From: an uncultured Lachnospiraceae bacterium
GTDB lineage: Bacteria > Bacillota > Clostridia > Lachnospirales > Lachnospiraceae
Direction: 5' to 3'
Length of the DNA stretch: 33,713 nt
Assembly: GCA_947630085.1 (NCBI GenBank)
Contig: CANRGP010000018.1
Span: 1 to 33,713, forward strand
Shown here: positions 1 through 8,420 of the stretch, in pieces
Layout of the letters: each line of letters opens with the position of its first letter
Position numbering within the stretch: the first letter of the stretch is position 1
Made by a program: the position numbers and the translations under genes
The notes under the pieces: generated by a model
Told to the model about the DNA's origin: nothing
Seen by the model: the letters and a program-made list of their open reading frames with translations, nothing else
Databases searched by the model: none

Positions 1-80
1 ATACGCGCCGGGGCATGACTCGCACCTCCGGACATACGCGCCGAGGCATGACTCGCACCTCCGGACATACGCGCCGGGGC
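1..80. repeat. 33-bp tandem repeat, two full copies plus a partial third, truncated by the window edge
   Basis: 1-33 atacgcgccggggcatgactcgcacctccggac; 34-66 identical except g->a at unit position 11; the third copy begins at 67 (atacgcgccggggc) and then diverges. Confidence 0.9.
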
Positions 81-109
81 GGCACGCACTTCCGTGCGGC
101 CGCCCCGGC
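73..109. terminator. Very strong hairpin, probable terminator or 3' end structure
   Basis: GCCGGGGCGGC-A-CGCAC-TTCC-GTGCG-GCCGCCCCGGC: 11 bp + 5 bp stem with one bulged A. No long T-tract follows, so terminator function is inferred. Confidence 0.55.
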
Positions 110-157
110 ATTCCGTATCTTCCGTATTTGCAGTTTCGGATCCTGTATCTGACATCC

Positions 158-241
158 GGGCAGTCTGCCTCCGCCCGTCTCTGTTCTGCTTTCACACATC
201 TCTGTCCTGCTTTCGCCCGCCTCTGTCCTGCCTCCGCCTCG
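158..241. repeat. Imperfect 21-bp pyrimidine-rich tandem repeat, about 3-4 copies
   Basis: ctctgttctgctttcacacat (179-199), ctctgtcctgctttcgcccgc (200-220), ctctgtcctgcctccgcctcg (221-241), with a degenerate copy before them. Lies downstream of the pfkB stop. Confidence 0.65.
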
Positions 242-279
242 TCCCTCCTGTCTCCGTCGCCGGGCGCCGGACCCGCGGA

Positions 280-1227
280 TCAGCCCGCGATCTCGTCGAG
301 CGTGGGCATAGCCGGGATCGCTCCGTGACGGCTTGTCGTAATGCTCGCAGCGCGATTGGCGAACGCCAGGATCCTTTCCAATTTGCCCACCTCCGGAGCA
401 GCGGGGTCCGAAAGGGCCGACAGCTGGGAAAGAGCCGCTCCAAAGAACGTGTCCCCCGCCCCGTTTGTATCTCCTACCTTGCAGGGAACACCGGGGATCC
501 GCCCGGTATTCCTGCCCATGCGGTAAAAGGCCCCTTTTGCCCCGAGAGTGACCAGGACAAGGCGGATCCCGTAGCGGGCCAGCTCCGCCGTCCCCTCCTC
601 CAGATCCCCGCTTCCTCCGAGAAGCGCCAGCTCCTCGTCGGATACCTTGATCACATCCGCCAGCTCAAGCGGCTCCCTCATGCGGGCCACAGCGGTCTTC
701 TCATCCGGCCACAGAGCCGGGCGGTAGTTCGGATCATAGCTTATAATTGCGCCCAGATCCTTTGCCCTCTTTACCGCGTACAGGGTCGCTTCTCTCTCCG
801 GCTCCGCGGTAAGGCTCACACTTCCGAAATGAAGGATCCTGGTATCTCTCAGCAGATTCTCCGGAACATCGTCGATACCCAGGTTCACATCGGCCCCCGG
901 GTTCCGGTAAAAGGCGAACTGCCTTTCGCCTCCCGCATCCACCGATACAACGGCCAGCGTGGTGCGGAGGAGCGGATCCGTCACGAGTCCCGATATGTCC
1001 ACTCCGTTCTTCCGAAGACATTCCCGGAGCATATCCCCAAAGCTGTCATTTCCGACCTTTCCGATAAACGCGGTCTTCGCCCCCAGCCTGGAGGCCGCCA
1101 CCGCCAGATTCGCCGGCGCTCCTCCCGGATTGGCGTCATAGCAGGGGATCCCCTGCCCGTTTATTCCGCTCTGCGTCAGGTCAACCAGTATCTCACCAAT
1201 AGCCGTAATGTCCGTCATATCATTCAC
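280..1227 (-). CDS. PfkB-family carbohydrate kinase, probable fructokinase
   Basis: N-term ITAIGEILVDLTQSG, NPGGAPANLAVAASRLG and C-term GDTNGAGDTFFGAAL are PfkB signatures. Neighbouring GH32 supports fructokinase. Confidence 0.9.
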   Translation of the reverse strand: MNDMTDITAIGEILVDLTQSGINGQGIPCYDANPGGAPANLAVAASRLGAKTAFIGKVGNDSFGDMLRECLRKNGVDISGLVTDPLLRTTLAVVSVDAGGERQFAFYRNPGADVNLGIDDVPENLLRDTRILHFGSVSLTAEPEREATLYAVKRAKDLGAIISYDPNYRPALWPDEKTAVARMREPLELADVIKVSDEELALLGGSGDLEEGTAELARYGIRLVLVTLGAKGAFYRMGRNTGRIPGVPCKVGDTNGAGDTFFGAALSQLSALSDPAAPEVGKLERILAFANRAASITTSRHGAIPAMPTLDEIAG

Positions 1228-1979
1228 TCCAATCCTTTCTCCTTGATCTGTTCTTCCACGCGAAAAGCCTCATTCAGCCTGTCATACAGCAGAAAAAGCG
1301 ATACGAACATAATATACCATACTCCCAGGAACGGGACTAGAAAAGCCGACCAGGGAAGCAGAAGGACGGTGACCGTCCACCAGACCATCTGCAGAAGAGA
1401 AGCCCCCAGGACCCGCAGGGGATATTTGAGGATAAACAAAATGCAGTTTTTAAGCTGCAGGGACGGTCTCTGCTCAAACAGGACGGTCTGCGGCCACCAC
1501 ACCGAATAAACCATCAGGACCAGGAGGCAGGAGGCGGCCAGAAGGGCCACGTTTCCGGCGCTCACCGTGCCGGTGCGCCACATTACCATTCCCGAGAAGA
1601 GAAGGAATCCTAGGAAGACTCCGCCTGTCGCCCCGGGAAGCAGGCTGCTTCGCCAGTTCTGCTTCATGGATCTGACAAAAGCGAACCAGAACCAGATCTC
1701 GGAATCGCGCATCCTCCGCAGCAGGAAGTCATACATGGCGGCGATCCCCCAGGAGGCGATCATGCCTCCCAGGGCGGCGGCGGGGATCAGGACCAGAAGG
1801 CTCCCGCAAAGCAGCGCATATCCGACTCCCAGCGCATAGGGGATACACAGTCCCAGCGTGATGAAATCCATCAGGATCATCTGCTTGAAATCCCGTTCCA
1901 GAAGTTCACGGTAGCGGGCAAAGCCATACCGTCTCCCCGGCGGGAGCCGGCTGTCGTCGTCCGGGAAAAAAAGTCCCAT
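1224..1979 (-). CDS. YesL-like (DUF624) integral membrane protein
   Basis: Multiple hydrophobic segments with YesL-like N-term (RELLERDFKQMILMDFITLGLCIPYALGV). Start of pfkB overlaps its stop (ATGA). Confidence 0.7.
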   Translation of the reverse strand: MGLFFPDDDSRLPPGRRYGFARYRELLERDFKQMILMDFITLGLCIPYALGVGYALLCGSLLVLIPAAALGGMIASWGIAAMYDFLLRRMRDSEIWFWFAFVRSMKQNWRSSLLPGATGGVFLGFLLFSGMVMWRTGTVSAGNVALLAASCLLVLMVYSVWWPQTVLFEQRPSLQLKNCILFILKYPLRVLGASLLQMVWWTVTVLLLPWSAFLVPFLGVWYIMFVSLFLLYDRLNEAFRVEEQIKEKGLE

Positions 1980-1982
1980 ATC

Positions 1983-2585
1983 TCACTCCTCCTCTCCCGC
2001 GTAATGGAGCCCCGAAAGAAATTTTTCCAGAAGCGCGGACGGCTCTTCGTCGCCTTCTTCACGGAAAAGAAGCTCCGCGCAGACCGCCGTATCCCCGTAT
2101 GTGCCGAAAGCCGCCGCTCCACGGGTATACGGGTTATCCTCTCCGCTCTCCAGAAGCGGAAGGATCCTGTACGTCTTTCCGGCACAGACAACGGAAGCGG
2201 AATCGCCGCAGCGGTAATTTTCCTCCTCGCGCAGCTGCCAGTCCTCAATCTGTGCTTTCGCTCTGTCCTCGTCCCCGCTCCGGCTGATGAGAAGCCAGAT
2301 CTGCGCGTCATACAGAACGGCGTCCTCGCCGTCCGCATTTTCGATGCTCTCCCCTTCGCCCCGCGTCCATGTCACATAATACAGGCCCGATGCGCCGAGC
2401 ACATCTTTATTTTCGCTGACAGCAAAGCCCTCTATGGGTTCCACAGCCAGCACATCTCCTACCGCGGTCCACTCTTCATTCCATTCCACGGAGCCTTTCC
2501 CGTCCGGGGCGCTGCATCCGCCCAGGATCGCGGTCAAAAGGAGGAAAAGCGGAAGCATTCTGAGTATGTAACGTTTCATTTTCAT
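1983..2585 (-). CDS. Uncharacterised lipoprotein
   Basis: Signal/lipobox MKMKRYILRMLPLFLLLTAILGGCS. ATG overlaps upstream stop (ATGA), so start is set at 2585 rather than 2630. Confidence 0.75.
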   Translation of the reverse strand: MKMKRYILRMLPLFLLLTAILGGCSAPDGKGSVEWNEEWTAVGDVLAVEPIEGFAVSENKDVLGASGLYYVTWTRGEGESIENADGEDAVLYDAQIWLLISRSGDEDRAKAQIEDWQLREEENYRCGDSASVVCAGKTYRILPLLESGEDNPYTRGAAAFGTYGDTAVCAELLFREEGDEEPSALLEKFLSGLHYAGEEE

Positions 2586-3319
2586 GGCAGCACAGCCCCT
2601 TCCGTCAGTTTTTTCCACAGGCGTTCGCACGCCTGCCTGTTCGCATCATCCTTCTCATCGACAAATCCCCGTCTCCCCAGGTAAAGCCCCTCTACCAGGC
2701 TGCTGTTCTCTCCCGTCCGCCTTTGCCCGAAGATCTCGCTGGTATACTCTCCCAGCTCCATTTCCGAAAGAACCGGGCAGGAAGACCAGAGATATGCCTT
2801 GTCGGAGACGTCATAATCTCCGTCCTCCGGCAGATGTCCGTCCGGTCCCGCCAGGACCTGGTAAGCCAGCTGCAGTCTGCGGGGATCGTCGGTCAGGAAA
2901 AAATAGCTTTCGCCGGAAGTAATGTCCGCCGCCAGGGTCACGCTGGCCGCGGCTCCGTATTCCGCGCTCTGCAGATCATCCGGAGAGCCTGTGATATAAG
3001 AGCGGATCTCCACCGTCACACTGCCGTCCCCGTTCACGTCCTCCCCGAAAGCGGCAAGTCCTTTTTCCAGCGCCTCGACCGTGCTGTCAGGCAGCGGATA
3101 TTCCGCCACATAAGCTACCAGATAATCCGGTTTTATTTTTCCTATCCCCAGCGCGTTCCACAAGATCCCGCCCACGATCAATACGGCCGTAACGCCTGCC
3201 GCGATCCAGAGCTTATTGTAATAGAACCAGTTGGCCGCTTTTTCCTTGGGTGTGAGCGGCGGAGGCGGCGGGGCCGGTTTCACATCCCGGCACTGCCATT
3301 TCATATACTCGCTTGCCAT
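2582..3319 (-). CDS. Uncharacterised single-pass membrane protein
   Basis: MASEYMKWQCRDVKPAPPPPPLTPKEKAANWFYYNKLWIAAGVTAVLIVGGILWNAL: short cytoplasmic N-term with one TM segment. Start 4 nt after the lacI stop, with AAGGAG RBS inside lacI. Confidence 0.75.
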   Translation of the reverse strand: MASEYMKWQCRDVKPAPPPPPLTPKEKAANWFYYNKLWIAAGVTAVLIVGGILWNALGIGKIKPDYLVAYVAEYPLPDSTVEALEKGLAAFGEDVNGDGSVTVEIRSYITGSPDDLQSAEYGAAASVTLAADITSGESYFFLTDDPRRLQLAYQVLAGPDGHLPEDGDYDVSDKAYLWSSCPVLSEMELGEYTSEIFGQRRTGENSSLVEGLYLGRRGFVDEKDDANRQACERLWKKLTEGAVLP

Positions 3320-3323
3320 ATCG

Positions 3324-4313
3324 TTACTCCTTCGTTGTGCCGCCGCAGGCATAATGCACCGGAAGGCATATCAGGGACGGCGCGCTGGTCTGTCCCTTTT
3401 CCAGGACCAGATTCACACAGGTCTCGGCGATCTCGTCCAGCGGCTGGACGATCGTGGAACAGAACAGATCCAGATCTCCGAAGCTCCTCACGCCGTCAAA
3501 GCCGATCAGCTGCACGTCCTCCGGAACCCGGACGCCCATTTTCCGCAGAGATCCCAGGATCTGATAGGCCAGGGTATCGGTAACGCAGAAGATCCCGTCG
3601 AAGTCCAGCTTTCCTTCATGGAAGTGCTCGTTCAGAAAATCTTCAAACGCGGAATACGGAGTGCCGTCATCCACGATCTTCAGCGTATACGGAACATCCA
3701 TAGCCTCGCAGGCGCTGATAAAGCCTTCCTTTCTCTTATTGGGTTCATTGGTCAGGCGGGAACCGATCCTCATAAACGCCAGGCTCCGGCATCCGTTCTC
3801 CACCAGCTTCTCGGCCGCCATACGTCCTCCGCCATAATTGTCAGAGGCCACGCAGGGAATATGGGCCCCGAAATACCGGTCGATGGACACCAGCGGCAGA
3901 TTCTCGGAAACCTTGAGGTCCGGGTTATAGGACAGGCAGATGATCCCGTCCACCTTCTGCTGCTCGGCAAGGATCACATACTCCTGCTCCTGGGTGGGGT
4001 CATAGTCCGTAGCATAAAGAAGCATCCGGTGCCGCCTGGCCGTAAGGGCTTTGTTGATGCAGTTCACCAGCTTTGCGAAAAACGGACTGATAAGATTGGG
4101 AACCATAACGGCCACCGTAAAGGTCTTGTTGGTCTTTAAGCCCTTGGCGTAGCTGTTCACCCGATAATTCAGCTTGGCGACCGCCTCCTCCACCCTTACC
4201 CTGTAGCTCTCCCCTACGGGAATGCCGTTGATGACCTTTGATACGGTCCCCAGCGCCACTCCGGCCTCGCGGGCCACGTCCTTCATAGTAGGGGCAGAAT
4301 TGATCTCAGACAT
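3324..4313 (-). CDS. LacI-family transcriptional regulator
   Basis: N-term HTH PTMKDVAREAGVALGTVSKVING and periplasmic-binding-like sugar-sensing domain. Confidence 0.95.
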   Translation of the reverse strand: MSEINSAPTMKDVAREAGVALGTVSKVINGIPVGESYRVRVEEAVAKLNYRVNSYAKGLKTNKTFTVAVMVPNLISPFFAKLVNCINKALTARRHRMLLYATDYDPTQEQEYVILAEQQKVDGIICLSYNPDLKVSENLPLVSIDRYFGAHIPCVASDNYGGGRMAAEKLVENGCRSLAFMRIGSRLTNEPNKRKEGFISACEAMDVPYTLKIVDDGTPYSAFEDFLNEHFHEGKLDFDGIFCVTDTLAYQILGSLRKMGVRVPEDVQLIGFDGVRSFGDLDLFCSTIVQPLDEIAETCVNLVLEKGQTSAPSLICLPVHYACGGTTKE

Positions 4314-4438
4314 TCACTTCACCTCGTTCATTCTCTTCTCACAGGCCACGCTCCCCTGTGAAATGAAATACGCGCACGATTTCATGAAATGAGTGTAGCA
4401 TATTTCACCGCATTTGTAAAGAGGTTTTGTCATTTTTT

Positions 4439-4453
4439 ATGAAACGTTTTCGC
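4439..4453. promoter_or_regulatory. Candidate LacI-type operator 1
   Basis: ATGAAACGTTTTCGC: near-palindrome around a central CG, in the divergent lacI/ABC intergenic region. Confidence 0.45.
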
Positions 4454-4471
4454 TCTGAGAGGGTCGTTATA

Positions 4472-4528
4472 TTGCACAATTACTGTTGACTTTTTTGTGC
4501 AATCTGTCAAAATATCAGATTTGCACAA
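4472..4528. promoter_or_regulatory. Three TTGCACAA/TTGTGCAA boxes
   Basis: TTGCACAA 4472-4479, TTGTGCAA 4495-4502, TTGCACAA 4521-4528. Confidence 0.5.
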
Positions 4529-4547
4529 AAAGTTTTCCAAATAATGA

Positions 4548-4577
4548 TTGACTTGACCGGGCATTATGTGCTATTGT
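4548..4577 (+). promoter_or_regulatory. Candidate sigma-A promoter for the ABC-GH32 operon
   Basis: TTGACT (4548-4553), 18-nt spacer, TATTGT (4572-4577). Confidence 0.4.
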
Positions 4578-4593
4578 TTATGTGTTCAGGAAA

Positions 4594-4605
4594 TAACGTT
4601 TCACG
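4594..4605. promoter_or_regulatory. Candidate LacI-type operator 2
   Basis: TAACGTTTCACG contains AACGTTTCA, the reverse complement of the TGAAACGTT core at 4440-4448. Confidence 0.4.
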
Positions 4606-4713
4606 CAAAGCAGCCTTTTCTCCGGTACAGGCCGGTGACCCGGCCGGAGGAAGGAGGCACAACCCGGAACCGAAGGGGATTTTCCCATTTCCCCGGAGGT
4701 TACTTTAATCATT

Positions 4714-5694
4714 ATGAAGGAGGGAGTTTTCAGCGTGACTAATCCATCAGCAATTACCAAACAGCGCGGCGCCGGTCCCGGCTCGCCCGCTCCCCACGGC
4801 AAGACCCTGGGAAAACGAATCATTCAGTCATGGCAGCTTTACCTTTTGCTTCTGGTCCCTGTCGTGATCACGATCATTTACAAGTACATACCCATGTACG
4901 GCATACAGATCGCCTTCCGCGATTATGTGCCCAGCAGAGGATTTTTCGGCAGCGAATGGGTAGGGCTGGAATGGTTTGAGCGTTTTTTCACCGCCCCCAC
5001 GTTCAAGCGGATGATTGTTAATACGGTGAAGCTGAGCCTGTACGGCCTGCTCTGGAGCTTTCCGATGCCGATCATCCTGGCGCTTGCCATCAACCAGCTC
5101 CGCTTCAAGCGTTTTAAGCGCGTGGTGCAGACCGTTCTCTATGCGCCCCACTTTATCTCAATCATGGTGGTCTGCGGTATGCTTCGCATCTTTCTCTCCC
5201 CCTACGGCGGACTGATCAATCTGCTTCTGGGCGGACAGCATATCGACTTTATGACCGACCCGGGATATTTCCGTACCATCTATATCGCCTCAGGGATCTG
5301 GCAGGACGCAGGATGGGGAACCATCATCTATCTGGCCACGCTCTCCGCGGTGGATCCCGGGCTGTACGAAGCAGCCAAGATCGACGGTGCCTCCCTGTTC
5401 CAGCGCATCAAGAGCATCGACATCCCCATGCTGGTCCCCATGATCGTTCTCCAGCTCATCATGAGCGCGGGCGGCATCATGAGCGTAGGCTTTGAAAAGG
5501 TCTTCCTGCTTCAGACTCAGCTGAACAAGGCGACAAGCGACGTGATCGCGGTCTACGTTTACGAACAGGGTATCGTAAATCACGCATACAGCTACTCTAC
5601 GGCAATCGGCCTGTTCAACACGGTCATCAACATCATCCTGCTGCTGGTCGTCAACAAGATCGCCAAAAAAGCGGCTGACGTGAGCTTTGTATAG
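4714..5694 (+). CDS. ABC sugar transporter permease, LplB-like
   Basis: Permease family; EAAKIDGASLFQRIKSIDIPML EAA loop. GTG at 4735 with AAGGAGGG upstream may be the real start. Confidence 0.9.
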   Translation: MKEGVFSVTNPSAITKQRGAGPGSPAPHGKTLGKRIIQSWQLYLLLLVPVVITIIYKYIPMYGIQIAFRDYVPSRGFFGSEWVGLEWFERFFTAPTFKRMIVNTVKLSLYGLLWSFPMPIILALAINQLRFKRFKRVVQTVLYAPHFISIMVVCGMLRIFLSPYGGLINLLLGGQHIDFMTDPGYFRTIYIASGIWQDAGWGTIIYLATLSAVDPGLYEAAKIDGASLFQRIKSIDIPMLVPMIVLQLIMSAGGIMSVGFEKVFLLQTQLNKATSDVIAVYVYEQGIVNHAYSYSTAIGLFNTVINIILLLVVNKIAKKAADVSFV

Positions 5695-5705
5695 GAGGTG
5701 ACGGC

Positions 5706-6596
5706 ATGAAAGCAAAAGCAAAAACCCTCGGACTCTCCGACAGAGTCAGCGACATTATCCTGGTGGTCCTGTGTTCCCTGATCCTTCTGATCGTCGCCTA
5801 TCCGCTTTATTATGTGCTGGTAGCCTCGGTCTCCAACCCCTATGACGTATACGCGGGCAAGACCTTCCTCTTCCCCAGCCAGTTTACGCTGGAGGGATAT
5901 GCTTCGGTGTTCTCCGACCCTCAGATCTTCAACGGGCTCAAGAACTCCATTATCTACACGGTGATCGGGACCGTTTTTTCCGTGGTCATGGTATACTGCG
6001 TCGCATTCCCGCTCAGCCGAAAGGATCTGCCCGGACGCAAATGGATCAGTATCTTTTTCATCATTACCATGTACTTCGGCGGCGGTCTGATCCCCACCTA
6101 TCTGGTCGTCCGCGATACCGGCCTTCTGAACAATATGTGGGCCCTGTTCCTTCCCGGCGGCGTTGCGATGGGAAATGTAATCCTTGTGCGGAACTTCTTT
6201 GAGAACAACATCCCCAACGAGCTGATGGAGGCCGCCAAGATCGACGGTGCGGACAACATGACGGTCTTCCTGCGGGTCATCATCCCCTTAAGCCGTCCCA
6301 TCATGGCAGTTATGGTGGTGTTCTCCATGGTTGCCTTCTGGAACGACTGGTTCACCGCCCTGATCTATCTGAAGCCCGAGCAGGCGCCGCTTCCCCTGGT
6401 ACTCAGAAGCCTGCTCATCGCGAGCTCGGCTTCCAAGGAGGCAGTGACCGACGTAGGATACGCGGAGCTGAACCGCATCACGGAAATGATCAAGTTCTCC
6501 TCGATCATCGTAGCGGCGGCCCCGATGCTCATCATCTATCCGTTTGTCCAGAAATACTTTGAGCAGGGCTTTATGAGCGGAGCCGTAAAAGGCTGA
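5706..6596 (+). CDS. ABC sugar transporter permease, YtcP/LplC-like
   Basis: EAAKIDGADNMTVFLRVIIPLSRPIMAVM EAA loop and C-term FVQKYFEQGFMSGAVKG. Confidence 0.93.
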   Translation: MKAKAKTLGLSDRVSDIILVVLCSLILLIVAYPLYYVLVASVSNPYDVYAGKTFLFPSQFTLEGYASVFSDPQIFNGLKNSIIYTVIGTVFSVVMVYCVAFPLSRKDLPGRKWISIFFIITMYFGGGLIPTYLVVRDTGLLNNMWALFLPGGVAMGNVILVRNFFENNIPNELMEAAKIDGADNMTVFLRVIIPLSRPIMAVMVVFSMVAFWNDWFTALIYLKPEQAPLPLVLRSLLIASSASKEAVTDVGYAELNRITEMIKFSSIIVAAAPMLIIYPFVQKYFEQGFMSGAVKG

Positions 6597-6647
6597 TCCG
6601 CAGTCCGTTTCCCGAATGTTATTCATCAAAATAAGGAGAGAATAAAA

Positions 6648-8300
6648 ATGAAAAAGACTACGACGGCAACGATCAAAAAAACAGCAGGCATCGCGGCTGC
6701 CCTTCTCCTCGCGGCATCCTCCGTTACCGGATGCGGCGGAGGCGGAGCCGCCACACGCGGTGATGAAAACCAGACCGACTTCCTTCTGGTAGGAGGAATG
6801 TCCGTTTTAAGCGGCGGTTACGATTCCAATCCGGTCCTGACGCAGCTCGCGGAAAATGCGGGCGTCACCATCGAATGGGATACCATGTCCGACTCACTGA
6901 GCGAGCGCGTAGGCGTTCTCATCGGCGGCCAGCAGCTTCCGGACGCTTTCATCGCCGTGGGCTTCAGCCAGTTCGATATTACCAGCTACGGTGAGGACGG
7001 CACCTTCATCGATCTGACAGACTACCTGACCCCCGAGATCATGCCTAACCTCTGCAAGATCCTGGATGAGTATCCCGAGATCCGTTCGGCCATCACAATG
7101 TCCGACGGCAAGATCTACGGCCTTCCCTCGGGAGAGATGATGGGAACCGCGGCGGTAGGATCCGAGGAAAACTTCTCGATCTACGCGGTACCGGAATTCT
7201 CCATGATCAACAAGACCTGGCTGGATGAGCTGGGGCTCGATGTGCCGACCAACCTGACCGAGCTTCATGACGCTCTGGTCGCCTTCAAAGAAAACGATAT
7301 GGCCACCCGCAACGGCAATGCCGCCGGATCCACCATTCCCATGTCCACCGGTTACGACCAGTGGTGCTGGGGCCAGGAAATATTCTACTCCGGCTTCGGC
7401 TTCACCAACTTCACCAGCGACGTCTGCTTTGACCTGCTGGTGGATCCCGACGGAAGCGTCGAGTTTGTGAGTGCTTCCGACAAATACCGGGACGCCGTCT
7501 CCTATTTCCATGACTGGTATGAGGAAGGGCTTATGGATCTGGAAATGTTCTCCCAGGATACCAACCAGCTGATCGCCAAGTGTTCGGCGGGGCGTGTCGG
7601 TGTCACCACCTGGTGGGAAAAGGAAGAGATCCTCGGGGATTACGCCGACGATTATGTGTTCCTTCCGCCGCTCAAAGGGCCTGAGGGAACAAAATATGCC
7701 GATACCTGCGGTCTGAATCTGCGTGCGGCCCCGCCCATCACCTCCGGCAACCTCAACATCACCAGCGCCTGCGGAAATCCCGAAGCCCTGCTGAAATATT
7801 TTGACCAGTGGTATGACGGAGAAACGGTCATGCAGCTGCAGTACGGCCCCATCGGCATATATTTTACCGAAAAGGATGAAAACGGCGTCTGGAAATCCAT
7901 CACGGACGAGGAAGCCCGCGAGAAGTTCGGAAAGAGTTCCGGAGAGCTGAAGGGTCTCTATGAGGTCTACGGACCGCGTCTGGTTCTTCCGGAATACTAC
8001 AACAGCGTTTTCTATATGGAAGACCGCGCCACCGAGCGTCTGGAGTACCTGGTCAACGACTGGATCCCCTATGCGGAGAACAAGCTCACCTATCCCAACG
8101 ACGTGACATTCACCTCCGACGAGCTGGATACCATCGACCGCTACAAGGCCGATTTCTCCAGCCAGGTAGCCGAATATGAGGGAACCTGGATCAAGAACGG
8201 CGGACCCACCGATGAGGAGTGGAACAGCTATCTGTCCATGCTGAAGGACAACTGCGGAATGGACCGTCTGCTCGCCGTCTACCAGGATGCCTACGACTGA
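6648..8300 (+). CDS. Extracellular solute-binding lipoprotein of the sugar ABC transporter
   Basis: Lipobox AASSVTGCGGGG; family-1-like SBP about 550 aa directly after the permeases. Confidence 0.9.
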   Translation: MKKTTTATIKKTAGIAAALLLAASSVTGCGGGGAATRGDENQTDFLLVGGMSVLSGGYDSNPVLTQLAENAGVTIEWDTMSDSLSERVGVLIGGQQLPDAFIAVGFSQFDITSYGEDGTFIDLTDYLTPEIMPNLCKILDEYPEIRSAITMSDGKIYGLPSGEMMGTAAVGSEENFSIYAVPEFSMINKTWLDELGLDVPTNLTELHDALVAFKENDMATRNGNAAGSTIPMSTGYDQWCWGQEIFYSGFGFTNFTSDVCFDLLVDPDGSVEFVSASDKYRDAVSYFHDWYEEGLMDLEMFSQDTNQLIAKCSAGRVGVTTWWEKEEILGDYADDYVFLPPLKGPEGTKYADTCGLNLRAAPPITSGNLNITSACGNPEALLKYFDQWYDGETVMQLQYGPIGIYFTEKDENGVWKSITDEEAREKFGKSSGELKGLYEVYGPRLVLPEYYNSVFYMEDRATERLEYLVNDWIPYAENKLTYPNDVTFTSDELDTIDRYKADFSSQVAEYEGTWIKNGGPTDEEWNSYLSMLKDNCGMDRLLAVYQDAYD

Positions 8301-8324
8301 TATACGGCCGCATCCAAATAGATT

Positions 8325-8353
8325 TTGACAAATCTGACGGAAATCGTTATTAT
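8325..8353 (+). promoter_or_regulatory. Strong sigma-A-like promoter upstream of GH32
   Basis: TTGACA (8325-8330), 17-nt spacer, TATTAT (8348-8353). Confidence 0.75.
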
Positions 8354-8388
8354 GATGTCGGGGCCGAAGGATCTTCAGCCCCGGCATC
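8354..8388. repeat. Strong inverted repeat / 5' leader hairpin
   Basis: GATGTCGGGGCCGAAG-GAT-CTTCAGCCCCGGCATC: 16-nt arms, one G-U pair and one mismatch. Confidence 0.8.
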
Positions 8389-8420
8389 ACATCATTCCAA
8401 TGCTTGAGGGAGGCAGCTTC

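Noticed and set aside
1-80. CRISPR array
   Set aside because: 33-bp units are directly contiguous with no spacers and no cas genes nearby.
94-1509. 471-aa plus-strand ORF at the left end
   Set aside because: Antisense to pfkB and YesL genes; starts inside the hairpin/repeat region; no recognisable motif.
4439-4453. CcpA cre site
   Set aside because: TGAAACGTTTTCG has the CG core but the TG-to-CG spacing is one base short of the usual cre consensus; treated as a local LacI-family operator instead.
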